A stretch of 64,000 nt of DNA from CAZPBC01 sp964584775 (GCA_964584775.1 CAZPBC010000005.1:1-64000), one strand, 5' to 3'; positions 9,871 through 19,855 are shown, counted from the stretch's first letter. A program made the numbers and translations. The notes: a model not told the origin generated them from the sequence alone.

Positions 9871-9899
9871 AAAAAAAGAAGTGCAAACTTCTTTTTTTT
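9871..9899 (+). terminator. Rho-independent terminator of rpsA
   Basis: The stem AAAAAAAGAAGT / ACTTCTTTTTTT with a four-base loop ends in eight T. It follows the 16-bp hairpin and separates rpsA from the nusA operon. Confidence 0.75.
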
Positions 9900-10007
9900 G
9901 TAAAGGAAGTACAAATACAGCGAGCTTACAGAAAAGTTCCACACTTCCAAATACCAAATTTACAAAGATTTCACTCCTAGAGTGAGGTCGATGATGAGAA
10001 GGAAAAT

Positions 10008-11351
10008 ATGAATAAAGATCTGATCGCCATCTTTGAGTACTTAGAGAGAGAAAAAGGGATTAAAAGAGACATTGTGATTGAAGCCATCGAAGAGTCTCTT
10101 TGTGTGGCCGCGCAAAAAAGTATTGCAGGTGCCTCCAACGCCCGTGTCTCCATCAATTCCAAAACAGGAAGCATCGACGTCTTCTGTGAAAAAGAGATCG
10201 TCGACGATGTAGAAGTCCCTGCCGTTGAGATCTCCCTCGAGGATGCCCGTGAAATTGACCCCGATTGCTCTATTGGACAGTTCATTGACGTCATTGTCAC
10301 CCCTAAAGATTTTGGAAGGATCGCCGCACAAAAAGCGCGCCAAGTCATCACCCAAAAACTGCGTACTGCAGAAAGAGACGTCGTATACGAAGAGTACCGA
10401 CACCGCATCGGCGACCTCATCTCTGGAACGGTCAAGCGTTTTATCCGCGGAGCGAAGCTCATTATCGACTTAGGTAAAGTCGAGGGTGTGATGCCGATTA
10501 AGAACTACCCCCGTACCGAACAGTACCGTGTCGGAGACCGCGTCTTTGCCCTCTTGCAAGACGTTCGTGATACAGAAAATGGAAGCGCTGAAGTCGTACT
10601 AAGCCGCAGTGACCCAGAATTTGTCCGACAGCTCTTTATCCAAGAAGTTCCTGAAATCACGGATGGCACCGTGGTGATCGACCGCATTGTTCGCGATCCT
10701 GGCTACAGAACCAAGCTCACCGTCCGCACAACAGACCCGAAAGTGGATCCTGTCGGTGCCTGTGTCGGAATGAGAGGCCTCCGTGTCAAAAACGTCGTTC
10801 GTGAACTCAACCACGAGAAAATTGATATTATCCCCTACTCTTCTGACCCGATAGAGCTCCTTCAAAATGCTCTACAGCCTATTGAGATTGTGAAGTTCAG
10901 CATGAACGAAGACGAGAAGCAAATGACCATCGTTGTTGTCGATGATGACTTCCCCGTCGTCATTGGAAAGAGAGGGATGAACGCGACACTCAATGGCGAG
11001 TTGATCGGCTATGACCTCGAAGTGCAAAAAGTCACCGACTACAACAAAGCGATGGCAGTCCAGCGTATCGAGCTCGCAGACATGAACGATCCTAAACTCG
11101 ATGAAGAGCTAACGAGCATTCCTGGCGTCAGCAGCCTGATTTTTGAGACTCTTGTGACTGAAGGCTTCAGCACACCGAGAAAGATTCTCCAGGCGACACA
11201 GGCGCAACTATCGGAAGTTTCAGGGATCAGCGCAGAACTCGCAGATAGGATTCTTGAGCAGATCCAAAAGCAGATTCTCTCGAGCATCGAGACTGAGGAA
11301 GCTGCGAAAGCACCAGAAGAGGTGTCATCCACTTCCGAAAATGAAGAGTAA
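10008..11351 (+). CDS. nusA: Transcription termination/antitermination factor NusA
   Basis: NusA (447 aa) binds RNA polymerase and nascent RNA and controls pausing, termination and antitermination. The N-terminal RNAP-binding domain covers about residues 1-130. An S1 domain follows (about 135-205), then two KH domains (about 230-345, with GMRGLRVKNVVREL and GKRGMNATLNGELIGYDLEV). One helix-hairpin-helix repeat comes near 370-425 (IPGVSSLIFETLVTEGF), and the tail is acidic. GAGAAGGA precedes the ATG. It begins the conserved nusA-infB-rbfA-truB-ribF operon, after the rpsA terminator. Confidence 0.97.
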   Translation: MNKDLIAIFEYLEREKGIKRDIVIEAIEESLCVAAQKSIAGASNARVSINSKTGSIDVFCEKEIVDDVEVPAVEISLEDAREIDPDCSIGQFIDVIVTPKDFGRIAAQKARQVITQKLRTAERDVVYEEYRHRIGDLISGTVKRFIRGAKLIIDLGKVEGVMPIKNYPRTEQYRVGDRVFALLQDVRDTENGSAEVVLSRSDPEFVRQLFIQEVPEITDGTVVIDRIVRDPGYRTKLTVRTTDPKVDPVGACVGMRGLRVKNVVRELNHEKIDIIPYSSDPIELLQNALQPIEIVKFSMNEDEKQMTIVVVDDDFPVVIGKRGMNATLNGELIGYDLEVQKVTDYNKAMAVQRIELADMNDPKLDEELTSIPGVSSLIFETLVTEGFSTPRKILQATQAQLSEVSGISAELADRILEQIQKQILSSIETEEAAKAPEEVSSTSENEE

Positions 11352-11399
11352 GTAACCCCTCACCCATGAATGGGTGAACAATTTGCAACCCCAGCGTGT

Positions 11400-13880
11400 A
11401 TGGCTAAAAAGAAAGAAGACGAGCAAAAAAGCGAAACTGCTGATAAGAAGGCTCCCAAGCTGAATATCAAAAACAAGCAGATTGCAAAGGCCTTAGATCT
11501 AAAAGGAATTAAGGCAAAGCTCACCAAAAAGAAAACACCGAAAGAGAAAGAGCCATCCGTCACTAAAGGCGATGAGGCAGAGGTAGAACAAGAAGAGGCG
11601 CCAAAAATTAAGGCGCGCTCTAAGTCTGTCTTTGCAGAGTCTGAGCAAGTTGAAAAAGCCCCCGAACCTGCCGCTCCAACTGTGACAGAGGAAGCACCTC
11701 CCCCTGTCGTCGAGGAAGTCGCTGAAGCTCCAACACCCACACCTGTAAAGAAGGAGGCTAAAAAAGCCCCCCCTGCACAAGAAAAGCTCGGCCCGACTGG
11801 AAAACACGTTAAAGACCTGATTCCGAAAAAGCCGAAGCCGGCTCCTGAAAAAACCGCCTCAGAGAAGAAACCGGGCGACAAGCGCTCCTTCCCTCCTCCT
11901 TCCCCACCGCGTGAGGATTCAGACAGACGTACAGGCGGAAAGAAGGCATCAAAAGGGTCGAAGTACAAAGAGTTCCGTGACTTTAAATCGAGACCCTTCT
12001 CAAGCCGCGATCGCGCTGCTGCGAGCGGATATGATGAGGGATATGGCCGCTACCGCAAGAAACGCCCTAAGCTATCAACAGCTGCCCAGGAAGAGCTGAC
12101 TGTCCGTCCTACTGAGGTGAAGGTCCGCATCCCGATTTCGATTAAAGACCTTGCAGCAGAGATGAAGCTCAAAGCCTCTCAACTCATTGCTGAGCTCCTC
12201 AAGCATGGATTGATGCTCACGATCAACGACGCTCTTGATGATGAAACAGCGATCCAACTCGTTGGTGAAGGTTTTGGTTGTAAAATTGAAATAGATACCT
12301 CTGAAGAAGATTTGATCCGCGTCACAGATCAATCGATTGCGGAAGAGATCGCCTCTGCTGGGGCGGATCAGCTTCAGCTAAGAGCGCCGATTGTCGCCTT
12401 CATGGGTCACGTTGACCACGGTAAAACCAGTCTGATCGACTCCATTCGTAAAAGCAACGTTGCCTCTGGTGAGGCAGGTGCAATCACACAGCACATCGGT
12501 GCCTTCAGATGCCATACGAAAGTGGGAGACATCGCCATCCTCGATACCCCTGGCCACGAAGCCTTCACCGAGATGCGTCTACGCGGCGCCACGCTGACAG
12601 ATATCGTGGTTCTCGTTGTTGCTGGAGACGAGGGTATCAAGCCACAAACCGTGGAAGCGATCAACCACGCCAAAGAAGCGGATGTGACCATCGTCGTCGC
12701 TATCAACAAGTCGGATAAGCCGAACTTCGATGCGGATAATGTCTACAGACAGCTCTCTGAGATCGAACTCCTTCCCGAAGCTTGGGGTGGAGAGACCATT
12801 ACGGTCAACTGCTCAGCTGTGACCGGTGATGGTATCCCCGACCTGCTTGAAATGCTAGCACTTCAAGCAGAAGTCTTAGAGCTCAAAGCAAATCCAAATA
12901 CCCGTGCTCGAGGAACCGTCGTCGAATCAGAAATGCATAAAGGGCTCGGAGCCGTTTCAACCATTCTGATTCAAAACGGAACGCTAGAGTTAGGAAACGC
13001 GATCATTGCGGACACCTACTATGGTCGCATCAAGACGATGCGTGATGAACACGGTAAGCAACTCAAAGTGGCTCCCCCTTCGACACCAGTTGAAGTCACA
13101 GGACTTTCTGGGCTTCCCGATGCTGGATCGGAATTCATTGTGATCGACTCAGAAAAGGAAGCAAGAGAGATTTCAGAAGCACGGATGTCGCAGGTTCGCC
13201 TCAAGAGTATGCAGAGAAAACCTGCCACTCTAGAAAGCATGCTTGAGGATGTCGCTAAGCAAGAGAAGAAAATCTTCAATCTGATGATCTGTGCAGACGT
13301 CCAAGGCTCGATGGAAGCCCTGATCACTGCCCTTTCGAAGATCAAGTCTGACAAAGTCGACCTCAACATCGTCTCCTCAGAGGTCGGTGAGGTTTCCGAG
13401 TCCAACATCCAACTGGCTAATGCATCCAGCGCTGTCATTCTAGGCTTCCACACGAAAGTAGAGAGCCATGCCGAGCCCCTTGCAAAAGAGCTTGGAGTCA
13501 AAATCCTCCTCCACGACATCATCTACCATGCAGTGGATGAGGTTAAAGAGCTGATGAGACAAACTCTCGATAAACTCTCTAAAGAGAGTGACACCGGTGC
13601 AGCTGAAGTGAGACAGGTCTTCAAATCTTCTCAGCTAGGACAGATTGCAGGTTGTATCGTCAGTGAAGGAACCATTCACCGTAACCACTCTGTCCGTGTG
13701 AAAAGAGAAGGCGAAGAAATTTGGAAAGGCCCCATCTCTTCGCTCAAGAGAGTTAAAGAGGATGTCAAAGAGATCCAGAAAGGATTTGAGTGTGGTATCC
13801 TCCTCAATGGATTCAGCGACTATCAAGTCGGTGACATTCTTGAAGCCTTTGAAATTACCTATTACGAACAGGAACTTTAA
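11400..13880 (+). CDS. infB: Translation initiation factor IF-2
   Basis: Initiation GTPase that places fMet-tRNA on the ribosome, 826 aa from this start. The N-terminal 240 residues are a Lys/Glu/Pro/Ala-rich low-complexity region. The IF2 N-terminal fold follows (about 245-320), then the GTPase core with [12 protein letters not shown] (G1), DTPGHEAF (G3) and NKSDKP (G4), and domains II-IV. An in-frame ATG at 11370 would add ten residues. I prefer 11400 because MAKKKEDEQ is the more typical IF-2 start, although neither has a clear Shine-Dalgarno sequence. It is second in the nusA operon. Confidence 0.96.
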   Translation: MAKKKEDEQKSETADKKAPKLNIKNKQIAKALDLKGIKAKLTKKKTPKEKEPSVTKGDEAEVEQEEAPKIKARSKSVFAESEQVEKAPEPAAPTVTEEAPPPVVEEVAEAPTPTPVKKEAKKAPPAQEKLGPTGKHVKDLIPKKPKPAPEKTASEKKPGDKRSFPPPSPPREDSDRRTGGKKASKGSKYKEFRDFKSRPFSSRDRAAASGYDEGYGRYRKKRPKLSTAAQEELTVRPTEVKVRIPISIKDLAAEMKLKASQLIAELLKHGLMLTINDALDDETAIQLVGEGFGCKIEIDTSEEDLIRVTDQSIAEEIASAGADQLQLRAPIVAFMGHVDHGKTSLIDSIRKSNVASGEAGAITQHIGAFRCHTKVGDIAILDTPGHEAFTEMRLRGATLTDIVVLVVAGDEGIKPQTVEAINHAKEADVTIVVAINKSDKPNFDADNVYRQLSEIELLPEAWGGETITVNCSAVTGDGIPDLLEMLALQAEVLELKANPNTRARGTVVESEMHKGLGAVSTILIQNGTLELGNAIIADTYYGRIKTMRDEHGKQLKVAPPSTPVEVTGLSGLPDAGSEFIVIDSEKEAREISEARMSQVRLKSMQRKPATLESMLEDVAKQEKKIFNLMICADVQGSMEALITALSKIKSDKVDLNIVSSEVGEVSESNIQLANASSAVILGFHTKVESHAEPLAKELGVKILLHDIIYHAVDEVKELMRQTLDKLSKESDTGAAEVRQVFKSSQLGQIAGCIVSEGTIHRNHSVRVKREGEEIWKGPISSLKRVKEDVKEIQKGFECGILLNGFSDYQVGDILEAFEITYYEQEL

Positions 13881-13886
13881 GGCTAC

Positions 13887-14270
13887 ATGACTCGACGAAC
13901 AGAACGACTCAACTCTCTACTCAAAGAGGTGATCTCTCAGGTTATTAGAAGCAAGGTCAAACACCCAGCGGTCGACGACTTTGTCTCCTTAACAAGAGTC
14001 GATATCACTAAAGACCTTCACTACGCAAAAGTCTATGTGAGTGTCATTGGGGATGAGAAAAAGAAAAAAGAAACCCTCGAAGGACTCAACTCTGCCGCGG
14101 GCTTCATTGCTGTCAACGCTTCAAAAGAGGTGGTCATGCACCACTTCCCTGAACTCAGATTTATCTTAGATGATTCGGTAGAGAAACATGCTCGAATTGA
14201 AGAACTCATCGAAAGGATTCACGAAGAAGAGAATGAGAGAAAGGAACAACACCCTTCAGCCGACGCGTGA
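13887..14270 (+). CDS. rbfA: Ribosome-binding factor A
   Basis: Small KH-fold protein of 127 aa needed for 16S rRNA 5'-end processing and late 30S maturation. The N-terminal RTERLNSLLKEVISQVI, the central TRVDITKDLHYAKVYVSV and the LRFILDDSVEKHARIEELI segments are characteristic. The C-terminus is Glu-rich. It starts six bases after the infB stop and its end overlaps the truB start. Placement between infB and truB is the standard order. Confidence 0.95.
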   Translation: MTRRTERLNSLLKEVISQVIRSKVKHPAVDDFVSLTRVDITKDLHYAKVYVSVIGDEKKKKETLEGLNSAAGFIAVNASKEVVMHHFPELRFILDDSVEKHARIEELIERIHEEENERKEQHPSADA

Positions 14271-14946
14271 AGGCCTGGTTCTCATTAACAAACCTAAAAA
14301 CGTGACCTCCTTTCACCTTGTTGCTGTCCTCAGACGCCTATTAGGCGTCCGAAAAATTGGTCATGCCGGAACTTTGGATCCTTTTGCAACAGGCGTCATG
14401 GTGATGCTTGTAGGACGGAAGTACACGCGCCTCTCAGACCAGTTTCTCACCTCCGATAAGGAGTATGTCGCAGAACTCCAACTGGGAGCCAGGACAAATA
14501 CCTTCGATGTGGATGGTGAAATTCAAGAGACCTCAGACTATATCCCCACTCAGGATGAGGTAGAAGAGGCTCTCCAAGCTTTCCAAGGAAAAGTCGAACA
14601 AATCCCCCCGATGTTTTCCGCAAAAAAAGTGGGAGGCAAAAAGCTCTGTGATCTTGCCCGAAAAGGGATTGAAGTTGAGCGCTCTCCCTGTACGGTTGAA
14701 TTGAAAACCGAGCTCCTCTCATACAACTACCCCAACTTAAAGCTCCGGATTGCATGTAGCAAAGGCACCTATATCCGCTCTGTGGCAGACGACCTCGGAA
14801 GGAAGCTAAACTGTTTCGCCCACCTACGTGATCTCACACGCACCCGCTCCGGGCACTTCCGCCTTGACGAGTGTGTCGACTTAGAAACTATCAAAGAAAC
14901 CCCCTCTTCTATAGAGTTGAAGCCATGGGCACCCTCACCAGCTTAA
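14233..14946 (+). CDS. truB: tRNA pseudouridine(55) synthase TruB
   Basis: TruB makes pseudouridine at position 55 of the T-loop in tRNAs. The protein is 237 aa from the chosen start. The catalytic Asp49 lies in KIGHAGTLDPFATGVM, and GLVLINKPKNVTSF and SKGTYIRSVADDLG are also family motifs. An in-frame ATG at 14188 would add 15 residues. The ATG at 14233 is preferred because a GAAGAAGAG stretch precedes it and the core begins only 13 residues later. It overlaps rbfA by 38 bases and ribF by 22 bases, indicating translational coupling. Confidence 0.95.
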   Translation: MRERNNTLQPTREGLVLINKPKNVTSFHLVAVLRRLLGVRKIGHAGTLDPFATGVMVMLVGRKYTRLSDQFLTSDKEYVAELQLGARTNTFDVDGEIQETSDYIPTQDEVEEALQAFQGKVEQIPPMFSAKKVGGKKLCDLARKGIEVERSPCTVELKTELLSYNYPNLKLRIACSKGTYIRSVADDLGRKLNCFAHLRDLTRTRSGHFRLDECVDLETIKETPSSIELKPWAPSPA

Positions 14947-15854
14947 GCGATTTCCCCAAGGAAAAGTCCTCTGTCGTGACAATCGGCTTCTTTGATGGCA
15001 TCCACCTAGGACATCAGGAACTCCTCCGCCAAACCCGAAAAACAGGGAAGCAACTGAACGCTGAGAGTGTCGTCCTGACGTTTACTAACCACCCATCTGA
15101 ACTTTTCTCCCCAGGCAACCCGCCCAAGCTCCTTCTTGAAAGAGGAGAGGCGTACAGAAGAATGGAAGAGATGGGAATTGACTGGATCATCACCCTCCCC
15201 TTTGACGAAAAGTTTTCTAACCAGTCGACAGAAGCGTTTATAGACTCTCTCCTGACAGAGCTTCATATGAAAGCTTTGGTCCTCGGCCACGATTCGAGAA
15301 TAGGAAAAGAGCGGAAAGGGACCCCAGAGATCGTTCAAGAACTCGCCGGTCAAAAGCAATTTGAGGTGAGTTATATCCCCCCCTTTTCCATCGATCATAC
15401 CCCCATCTCCAGTAGTCGAATCCGTGAAGCGATCATCCATGGAGACTTGACCACGGCGGAGAAGCTCCTTGGCCGGCCCTATAGCGTGAAACTCCCCGTC
15501 ATTCCCGGAAGAGGCATTGGAAAATCAGAGATGGGCTTCCCGACTGCGAATATGGATGTCACAACTACGGTCGTTCCACCTGAAGGAGTCTACTCTGTCC
15601 TACTTAAATCGGAGGGAGTCGTCTACGAAGGAGTCGCCAATCTTGGGCGAGCCCCCACAGTCCGTGGAGACAAAAAGCTCCTCCTTGAAGTGCATGTGAT
15701 TGACCAAGAGCTCGACCTCACAGGCCATGAAGTGGAAGTGACTTTTGTGAATTTCATCCGAGAAGAGTTGAAGTTTGACAGCCTCTCAGCACTGCGCGAA
15801 CAGATCGCAAGGGATGTCAAAATGGCGAAAGAGCAGCTGCACTCTTTAAGCTAA
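14925..15854 (+). CDS. ribF: Bifunctional riboflavin kinase / FAD synthetase
   Basis: RibF makes FMN and FAD from riboflavin; 309 aa. The N-terminal nucleotidyltransferase domain carries TIGFFDGIHLGHQELL (residues 19-34) and the SSSRIREAI segment (ISSSRIR). The C-terminal kinase domain carries GRGIGKSEMGFPTANMD and GVANLGRAPTV. The frame is open from a GTG at 14871, but the ATG at 14925 gives the normal family start (GTLTSLSDF). It is last in the nusA operon and ends nine bases inside the convergent BTB/LRR gene, with no terminator visible between them. Confidence 0.94.
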   Translation: MGTLTSLSDFPKEKSSVVTIGFFDGIHLGHQELLRQTRKTGKQLNAESVVLTFTNHPSELFSPGNPPKLLLERGEAYRRMEEMGIDWIITLPFDEKFSNQSTEAFIDSLLTELHMKALVLGHDSRIGKERKGTPEIVQELAGQKQFEVSYIPPFSIDHTPISSSRIREAIIHGDLTTAEKLLGRPYSVKLPVIPGRGIGKSEMGFPTANMDVTTTVVPPEGVYSVLLKSEGVVYEGVANLGRAPTVRGDKKLLLEVHVIDQELDLTGHEVEVTFVNFIREELKFDSLSALREQIARDVKMAKEQLHSLS

Positions 15855-17309
15855 GATCAGTTTCCACTCTTCTTCAAAATATCTTGAAACCCGGCACCCA
15901 GAAAGATCAACAAACTGAAGCCCAGGCATCTGCCTAAAAGCCATCTGGAGTCCCTCTTCGTCAAAACCTCGTCCATCTTTGAGAATCCACCTCTCTAAAT
16001 TCTTCGCCTTTTCAGAAAAGAGAATGATTCCCTCGTTGGTGAAGTTCCCCCGAGTGAGATCTAGAATGCGCAACTCTGTGCAGTGCTCACCGAGCGCAAT
16101 GAGACCTGGATCTCCAATATGTGAGTGTTGAAAAGTCAACTCTGTGAGCATGGGAGCTGCACAAGCAATCAGCTCAATCACATCGTTACTGATTCCATGC
16201 ATGTCTGAAATATTGAGTTTTGTCAGCCATGGAAGTCGACTCAGTTGGGATAAGCTCGCTTCAGTCAGGTCTCCTACTGCAGAAATCTCGAGCCGGCTCA
16301 CTTTCTTGGCTCGTGGAATGAGACGTTCAAAAAGCGTATCATCTAACCACTCTGCACAATTAAACAGCCATTCACTCACGACCGGAAATTCCTCGACGAG
16401 CTCCTCAGAGAGCCCTCGAGCTTCACCGACATCGACTCTGACCAACTTCTTCATGCTAGGGAGAAGGCTTAACAGAAAAGAGTCGCTTCCTGCCGTCCCT
16501 TTCAACTTGAGATGCGTCACATCTTTTGCCACCCTGACGAGAAGGGGCTGGAATTCCTCACGGATCCACTCGACCTCTAGGAAGAGCCCAAATAGCTCAC
16601 TCCGCTCAAGATTAATCCCTAGAGCATGGTCACTGATAAACTGGCAGCACTCTTCTTCAAGAGGCTTGAGATACATGAGACTCGCCTTTTCCAAATGCTC
16701 AACGACATTTTCTTCTGTTAAATAGCGCCGATAGGTACGGGCTGCAAGCTGCGCAAGTCCCTTCATTCCCATATCGGATGCCAGCCGAATCATATCGACA
16801 ATGGCCTCGGGCTCTTCGCGCCAAAGGTACTCCACATCTCCCGAGTAGGCATATTCCCTGACAAATTTGAACTGCTGAGGGGTAATCGTAGGGACCTCTA
16901 AAGGCCGGCTTAGGTTGGAGCTCCCACGCACGATTTCTGAGAGTTCAGTCGACAGAGTCACAAAGGGAAGAGGAAACTCTTGGTGCGCTTCCCCTTCAGC
17001 AACAAACGTGACACTTTTCGTGAGATGGGATTCGATGAGTGGGAAAATATTCCAAAGCGCCTTGACAATCGATTCTGCTTGTTCTGCTTCTAAACGGTAG
17101 TGGATCCACTCGTTTGAAAAAAACTCAACGAGCTTCGCCATGAGCTCTGCACCCTCCTCTTTGATCCAGGAGGTATAGTCGGTACACTCTATAAAAAACT
17201 CTGCGGCGACTTCAGGGCCACTCTCTAGGATCATCGCAGCCGCTTGGTCTGGATCTGCGGCTTCACCAAAGTGCACAAACTTCTTAGAGAGAAAGGGGGG
17301 CATCTTCAT
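15846..17309 (-). CDS. BTB/POZ-like plus leucine-rich-repeat protein, candidate host-directed effector
   Basis: Protein of 487 aa with a eukaryotic-like layout. Residues about 98-195 read like a BTB/POZ domain: VTFVAEGEAHQEFPLPFVTL, then FKFVREYAYSGDVEYL, then a MKGLAQLAARTYRRYL helix. Residues about 197-260 resemble a BACK segment (LTEENVVEHLEKA). From about 265 to the end there are irregular 25-28-residue leucine-rich repeats of the F-box type (LTKLNISDMHGISNDVIELI, LRILDLTRGNFTNEGIILFS). BTB proteins in eukaryotes are adaptors for cullin-3 ubiquitin ligases. Environmental chlamydiae are known to encode BTB, F-box and LRR proteins. No signal peptide is seen; type III export is an inference. 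The start could be the second Met at 17303. Confidence 0.75.
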   Translation of the reverse strand: MKMPPFLSKKFVHFGEAADPDQAAAMILESGPEVAAEFFIECTDYTSWIKEEGAELMAKLVEFFSNEWIHYRLEAEQAESIVKALWNIFPLIESHLTKSVTFVAEGEAHQEFPLPFVTLSTELSEIVRGSSNLSRPLEVPTITPQQFKFVREYAYSGDVEYLWREEPEAIVDMIRLASDMGMKGLAQLAARTYRRYLTEENVVEHLEKASLMYLKPLEEECCQFISDHALGINLERSELFGLFLEVEWIREEFQPLLVRVAKDVTHLKLKGTAGSDSFLLSLLPSMKKLVRVDVGEARGLSEELVEEFPVVSEWLFNCAEWLDDTLFERLIPRAKKVSRLEISAVGDLTEASLSQLSRLPWLTKLNISDMHGISNDVIELIACAAPMLTELTFQHSHIGDPGLIALGEHCTELRILDLTRGNFTNEGIILFSEKAKNLERWILKDGRGFDEEGLQMAFRQMPGLQFVDLSGCRVSRYFEEEWKLILA

Positions 17310-17342
17310 ACCCCACTAGATAGACGCTTTAAGGGAAAAATT

Positions 17343-17384
17343 CAATTGAGGAGAGGTGCTTCTTCCCACTCTCCACTCAATTTT
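17343..17384 (-). terminator. Probable terminator of ychF
   Basis: On the minus strand an imperfect stem (AATTGAGTGGAGAG / CTCTCCTCAATT, two-base bulge) with a 13-base loop is followed by GAATTTTTC, directly after the ychF stop. It separates ychF from the BTB/LRR gene. Confidence 0.5.
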
Positions 17385-17386
17385 AA

Positions 17387-18481
17387 TTAGTTATGTAAGA
17401 AAAGAACGACATCGCCGTCCCGGACGATATAGTCTCGACCTTCTGTCCTGAGCTTTCCCATCTCTTTTGAGGCGGCGCGGCTACCCGCTTCGACTATATC
17501 TTCATAAGCGACCACTTCTGCACGGATAAATCCCTTTTGGATATCGGTGTGAATCTGCCCCGCAGCGCTCACTGCAGACTCCCCTTTGTGAATCGTCCAA
17601 GCACGGGTTTCCATTTCACCCGTTGTCAAGAAGGTGATGAGCCCCAACATATCAAAAGAGGTCTTAATCAACCGCTGCAGGCCAGACATCTCCAAGCCTA
17701 GGCTTTGTAAATACTCTTTTCTCTCCTCTTCATCTAACTCTGCGATCTCCGCTTCTAGCTTCGCACAAATCGGAAGGACGTAGCTTCCCTCTTTCTCGGC
17801 ATACTCGCGCACTCTCTGGACATACTCATTCTCGAGAGAAGGAAGGCTATCTTCACCGACGTTTGCGACATAGAGGACTTTCTTCCGAGTGATCAGAGGG
17901 TAGGGCTTTAAAAGCTCCTCTTCCTCTTCCGAAAGTTCGAGGGAACGGATATGATTGCCTTCATTCAGGTGAGCGACAACGCGTTCAAGCAGAGCCTTGA
18001 CCTTCGGCGCCTCTTTCTGAGATTTCATCTGCTTCTCAATCCGCTCAAGAGCAGACTCGATCATCTGAAGGTCGGACAACAAAAGTTCTGTGTTGATCAC
18101 CTCGATGTCGCGGATGGGATCAATCCCGCCAGAGACATGGGTGACATCGTCATCGACAAAACAGCGGACCACATGCACAATCGCACTGGTTTCTCGGATG
18201 TTTGATAAGAACTTGTTTCCTAAGCCTTCTCCTTTCGAAGCTCCTTCGACTAAGCCCGCGATATCCAAAAATTTGGTCGTCGCGTAGAGGAGTTTCTGAC
18301 TTTTACTCATTTTCGAGAGGACCTCTAAGCGGGGGTCATAGACCTCCACAATTCCCATATTGGGTTCAATTGTGCAAAATGGGTAGTTCGAAGCCTCTGC
18401 AATACAAGAGGTTAGTGCATTAAAAAGAGTGGATTTCCCCACATTGGGAAGTCCTACGATTCCACATGAAAGTTGTGCCAT
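17387..18481 (-). CDS. ychF: Redox-regulated ATPase YchF (Obg-related)
   Basis: YchF/OLA1 P-loop ATPase of 364 aa, the usual family length. G1 is GLPNVGKSTLFNALT, followed by DIAGLVEGASKGEGLGNKFL. The coiled-coil domain is central (about 130-200) and the C-terminal TGS domain contains AWTIHKGESAVSAAGQIHTDIQKGF. YchF binds ribosomes and is linked to stress responses; its precise role is unsettled. An upstream in-frame ATG at 18523 exists, but the ATG at 18481 has AGGAG about nine bases before it and begins MAQLSCGIVG as in other YchF proteins. Confidence 0.95.
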   Translation of the reverse strand: MAQLSCGIVGLPNVGKSTLFNALTSCIAEASNYPFCTIEPNMGIVEVYDPRLEVLSKMSKSQKLLYATTKFLDIAGLVEGASKGEGLGNKFLSNIRETSAIVHVVRCFVDDDVTHVSGGIDPIRDIEVINTELLLSDLQMIESALERIEKQMKSQKEAPKVKALLERVVAHLNEGNHIRSLELSEEEEELLKPYPLITRKKVLYVANVGEDSLPSLENEYVQRVREYAEKEGSYVLPICAKLEAEIAELDEEERKEYLQSLGLEMSGLQRLIKTSFDMLGLITFLTTGEMETRAWTIHKGESAVSAAGQIHTDIQKGFIRAEVVAYEDIVEAGSRAASKEMGKLRTEGRDYIVRDGDVVLFLHN

Positions 18482-18601
18482 TTCGGTAAGTGCTCCTATT
18501 TTTGTGAGAGCATCATAACGCATGGCAGAGATTGATTCAATCAGCCATTTTCAACCTCCTTTAAACCAGTGATTTAGGCTATTTTTCGTTCAAAAACAAC
18601 C

Positions 18602-18630
18602 TTGACTATGGGGGGAAGATAGGGTATACT
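18602..18630 (+). promoter_or_regulatory. Predicted promoter of the type III secretion operon
   Basis: TTGACT and TATACT are 17 bases apart, the best sigma70/sigma66-type match seen in the window. It lies in the 282-base divergent gap between ychF and sctU and would give a leader of about 125 bases before the sctU ATG. Nothing else is evident in the gap. Confidence 0.65.
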
Positions 18631-18763
18631 AGTAGTGAGAGGGTATAGGAAGAACAGTCTCTTTATTAAGTACACAGATCGAAAATATTGACGTTAGACG
18701 CTCGTTATGAGAGAGTTGAATGTTCTTTCTATGTGTAAAGCACTACCGTGGTAAAATAGGGTT

Positions 18764-19852
18764 ATGGGAGAGAAGACCGAAAAGGCATCCCCTAAGAAGT
18801 TGAGGGACGCGCGGAAGAAGGGTCAAGTAGCAAAGTCTCAAGACCTTCCGTCTGCATTCACCTTTATGGCAGCTGTAGGGGCTATTTTGACGCTCATGAG
18901 CTACTTCTACGAGCACATGAAGGCGTTTATCCTCACCGCCTTTTTGTCGATCCCTCAGGAAAACATCACAGACATCCTTCCGAGCCTCCTAGGTTCAGCT
19001 ATCTTGAGCATTTTTTACCTAGCTGGTCCTGTCATGGGTTTTATTGCCTTCTTTGGTGTGATGATCAACTTCCTGGCGATTGGACCTGTTTTCGCCCCAG
19101 AAGCCCTCAAACCCGACATTAAGAAGTTTGATCCGATCCAGAACTTGAAGTCTAAGTTCAAGATGAAGACCCTCTTTGAGCTTCTCAAATCCCTCTTCAA
19201 GATCATCCTAGCTGCTATCTTGATCTACACGGTCATGTACAAAAGCTTACCGGTCCTCACCAAAACAGTGGCCCTGCCACTCACCGGCTCCCTGATGGTC
19301 CTCTACCACTTCCTCTATGAGGTACTTTGGAAAGTCGGCCTGATGTTCGTCGTCGTCGCGATTGCCGACTTCGTCTACCAAAAGCATAACTTCGCGAACG
19401 AAATGAAGATGGAAAAGTTCGAAGTGAAGCAGGAGTACAAGAACACAGAGGGTGACCCGCAGATTAAAGGTAAACGTAAGCAGATTGCTCAAGACATCGC
19501 TTACGGGGATGGAGGAGGCCCTGCCAAAGGGGTGTCCAACTCCAAAGCCGTTGTCTCGAACCCGACCCACCTCGCTATCGGAATCGCTTTTGATGAAGAA
19601 ATTGACCAAGCCCCCTGGATAACAACGATGGGTCGCGATAAAATGGCGAAACATATCATTGAATTGGCAAGAGACCAGAATGTCCCTGTCATGAGAAATA
19701 TTCCCCTCGCTCAACAACTCTGGGCAGAGGGTGAGATTGATGACTTTGTCCCTGAAGAGACGTACGAACCCCTAGCAGAAATCTTGAAGTGGGTTGCCTC
19801 TTTAGAAGAAGCGCGCGAACTTGGACTTGATGAACCGGAATTGGAGAGTTAA
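18764..19852 (+). CDS. sctU: Type III secretion export apparatus switch protein SctU (CdsU/YscU/FlhB family)
   Basis: Inner-membrane substrate-specificity switch of the type III secretion system, 362 aa. The N-terminus GEKTEKASPKKLRDARKKGQV is the family signature. Four hydrophobic segments lie at about 30-62, 78-110, 143-165 and 172-203. The cytoplasmic domain carries the autocleavage site NPTH at residues 266-269 (AVVSNPTHLAIGI). Cleavage between Asn and Pro switches export from early to late substrates in homologues. It is first in an operon with sctV, the gatekeeper genes and the chaperone, as in Chlamydia. FlhB of flagella is the nearest alternative, but the context favours the injectisome. 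Confidence 0.94.
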   Translation: MGEKTEKASPKKLRDARKKGQVAKSQDLPSAFTFMAAVGAILTLMSYFYEHMKAFILTAFLSIPQENITDILPSLLGSAILSIFYLAGPVMGFIAFFGVMINFLAIGPVFAPEALKPDIKKFDPIQNLKSKFKMKTLFELLKSLFKIILAAILIYTVMYKSLPVLTKTVALPLTGSLMVLYHFLYEVLWKVGLMFVVVAIADFVYQKHNFANEMKMEKFEVKQEYKNTEGDPQIKGKRKQIAQDIAYGDGGGPAKGVSNSKAVVSNPTHLAIGIAFDEEIDQAPWITTMGRDKMAKHIIELARDQNVPVMRNIPLAQQLWAEGEIDDFVPEETYEPLAEILKWVASLEEARELGLDEPELES

Positions 19853-19855
19853 CGA

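Noticed and set aside
11360..11968. Minus-strand open frame of 202 aa opposite the infB N-terminus
   Set aside because: Ser/Gly/Phe-rich shadow of the Lys/Glu/Pro low-complexity IF-2 region; no ribosome binding site or family resemblance.
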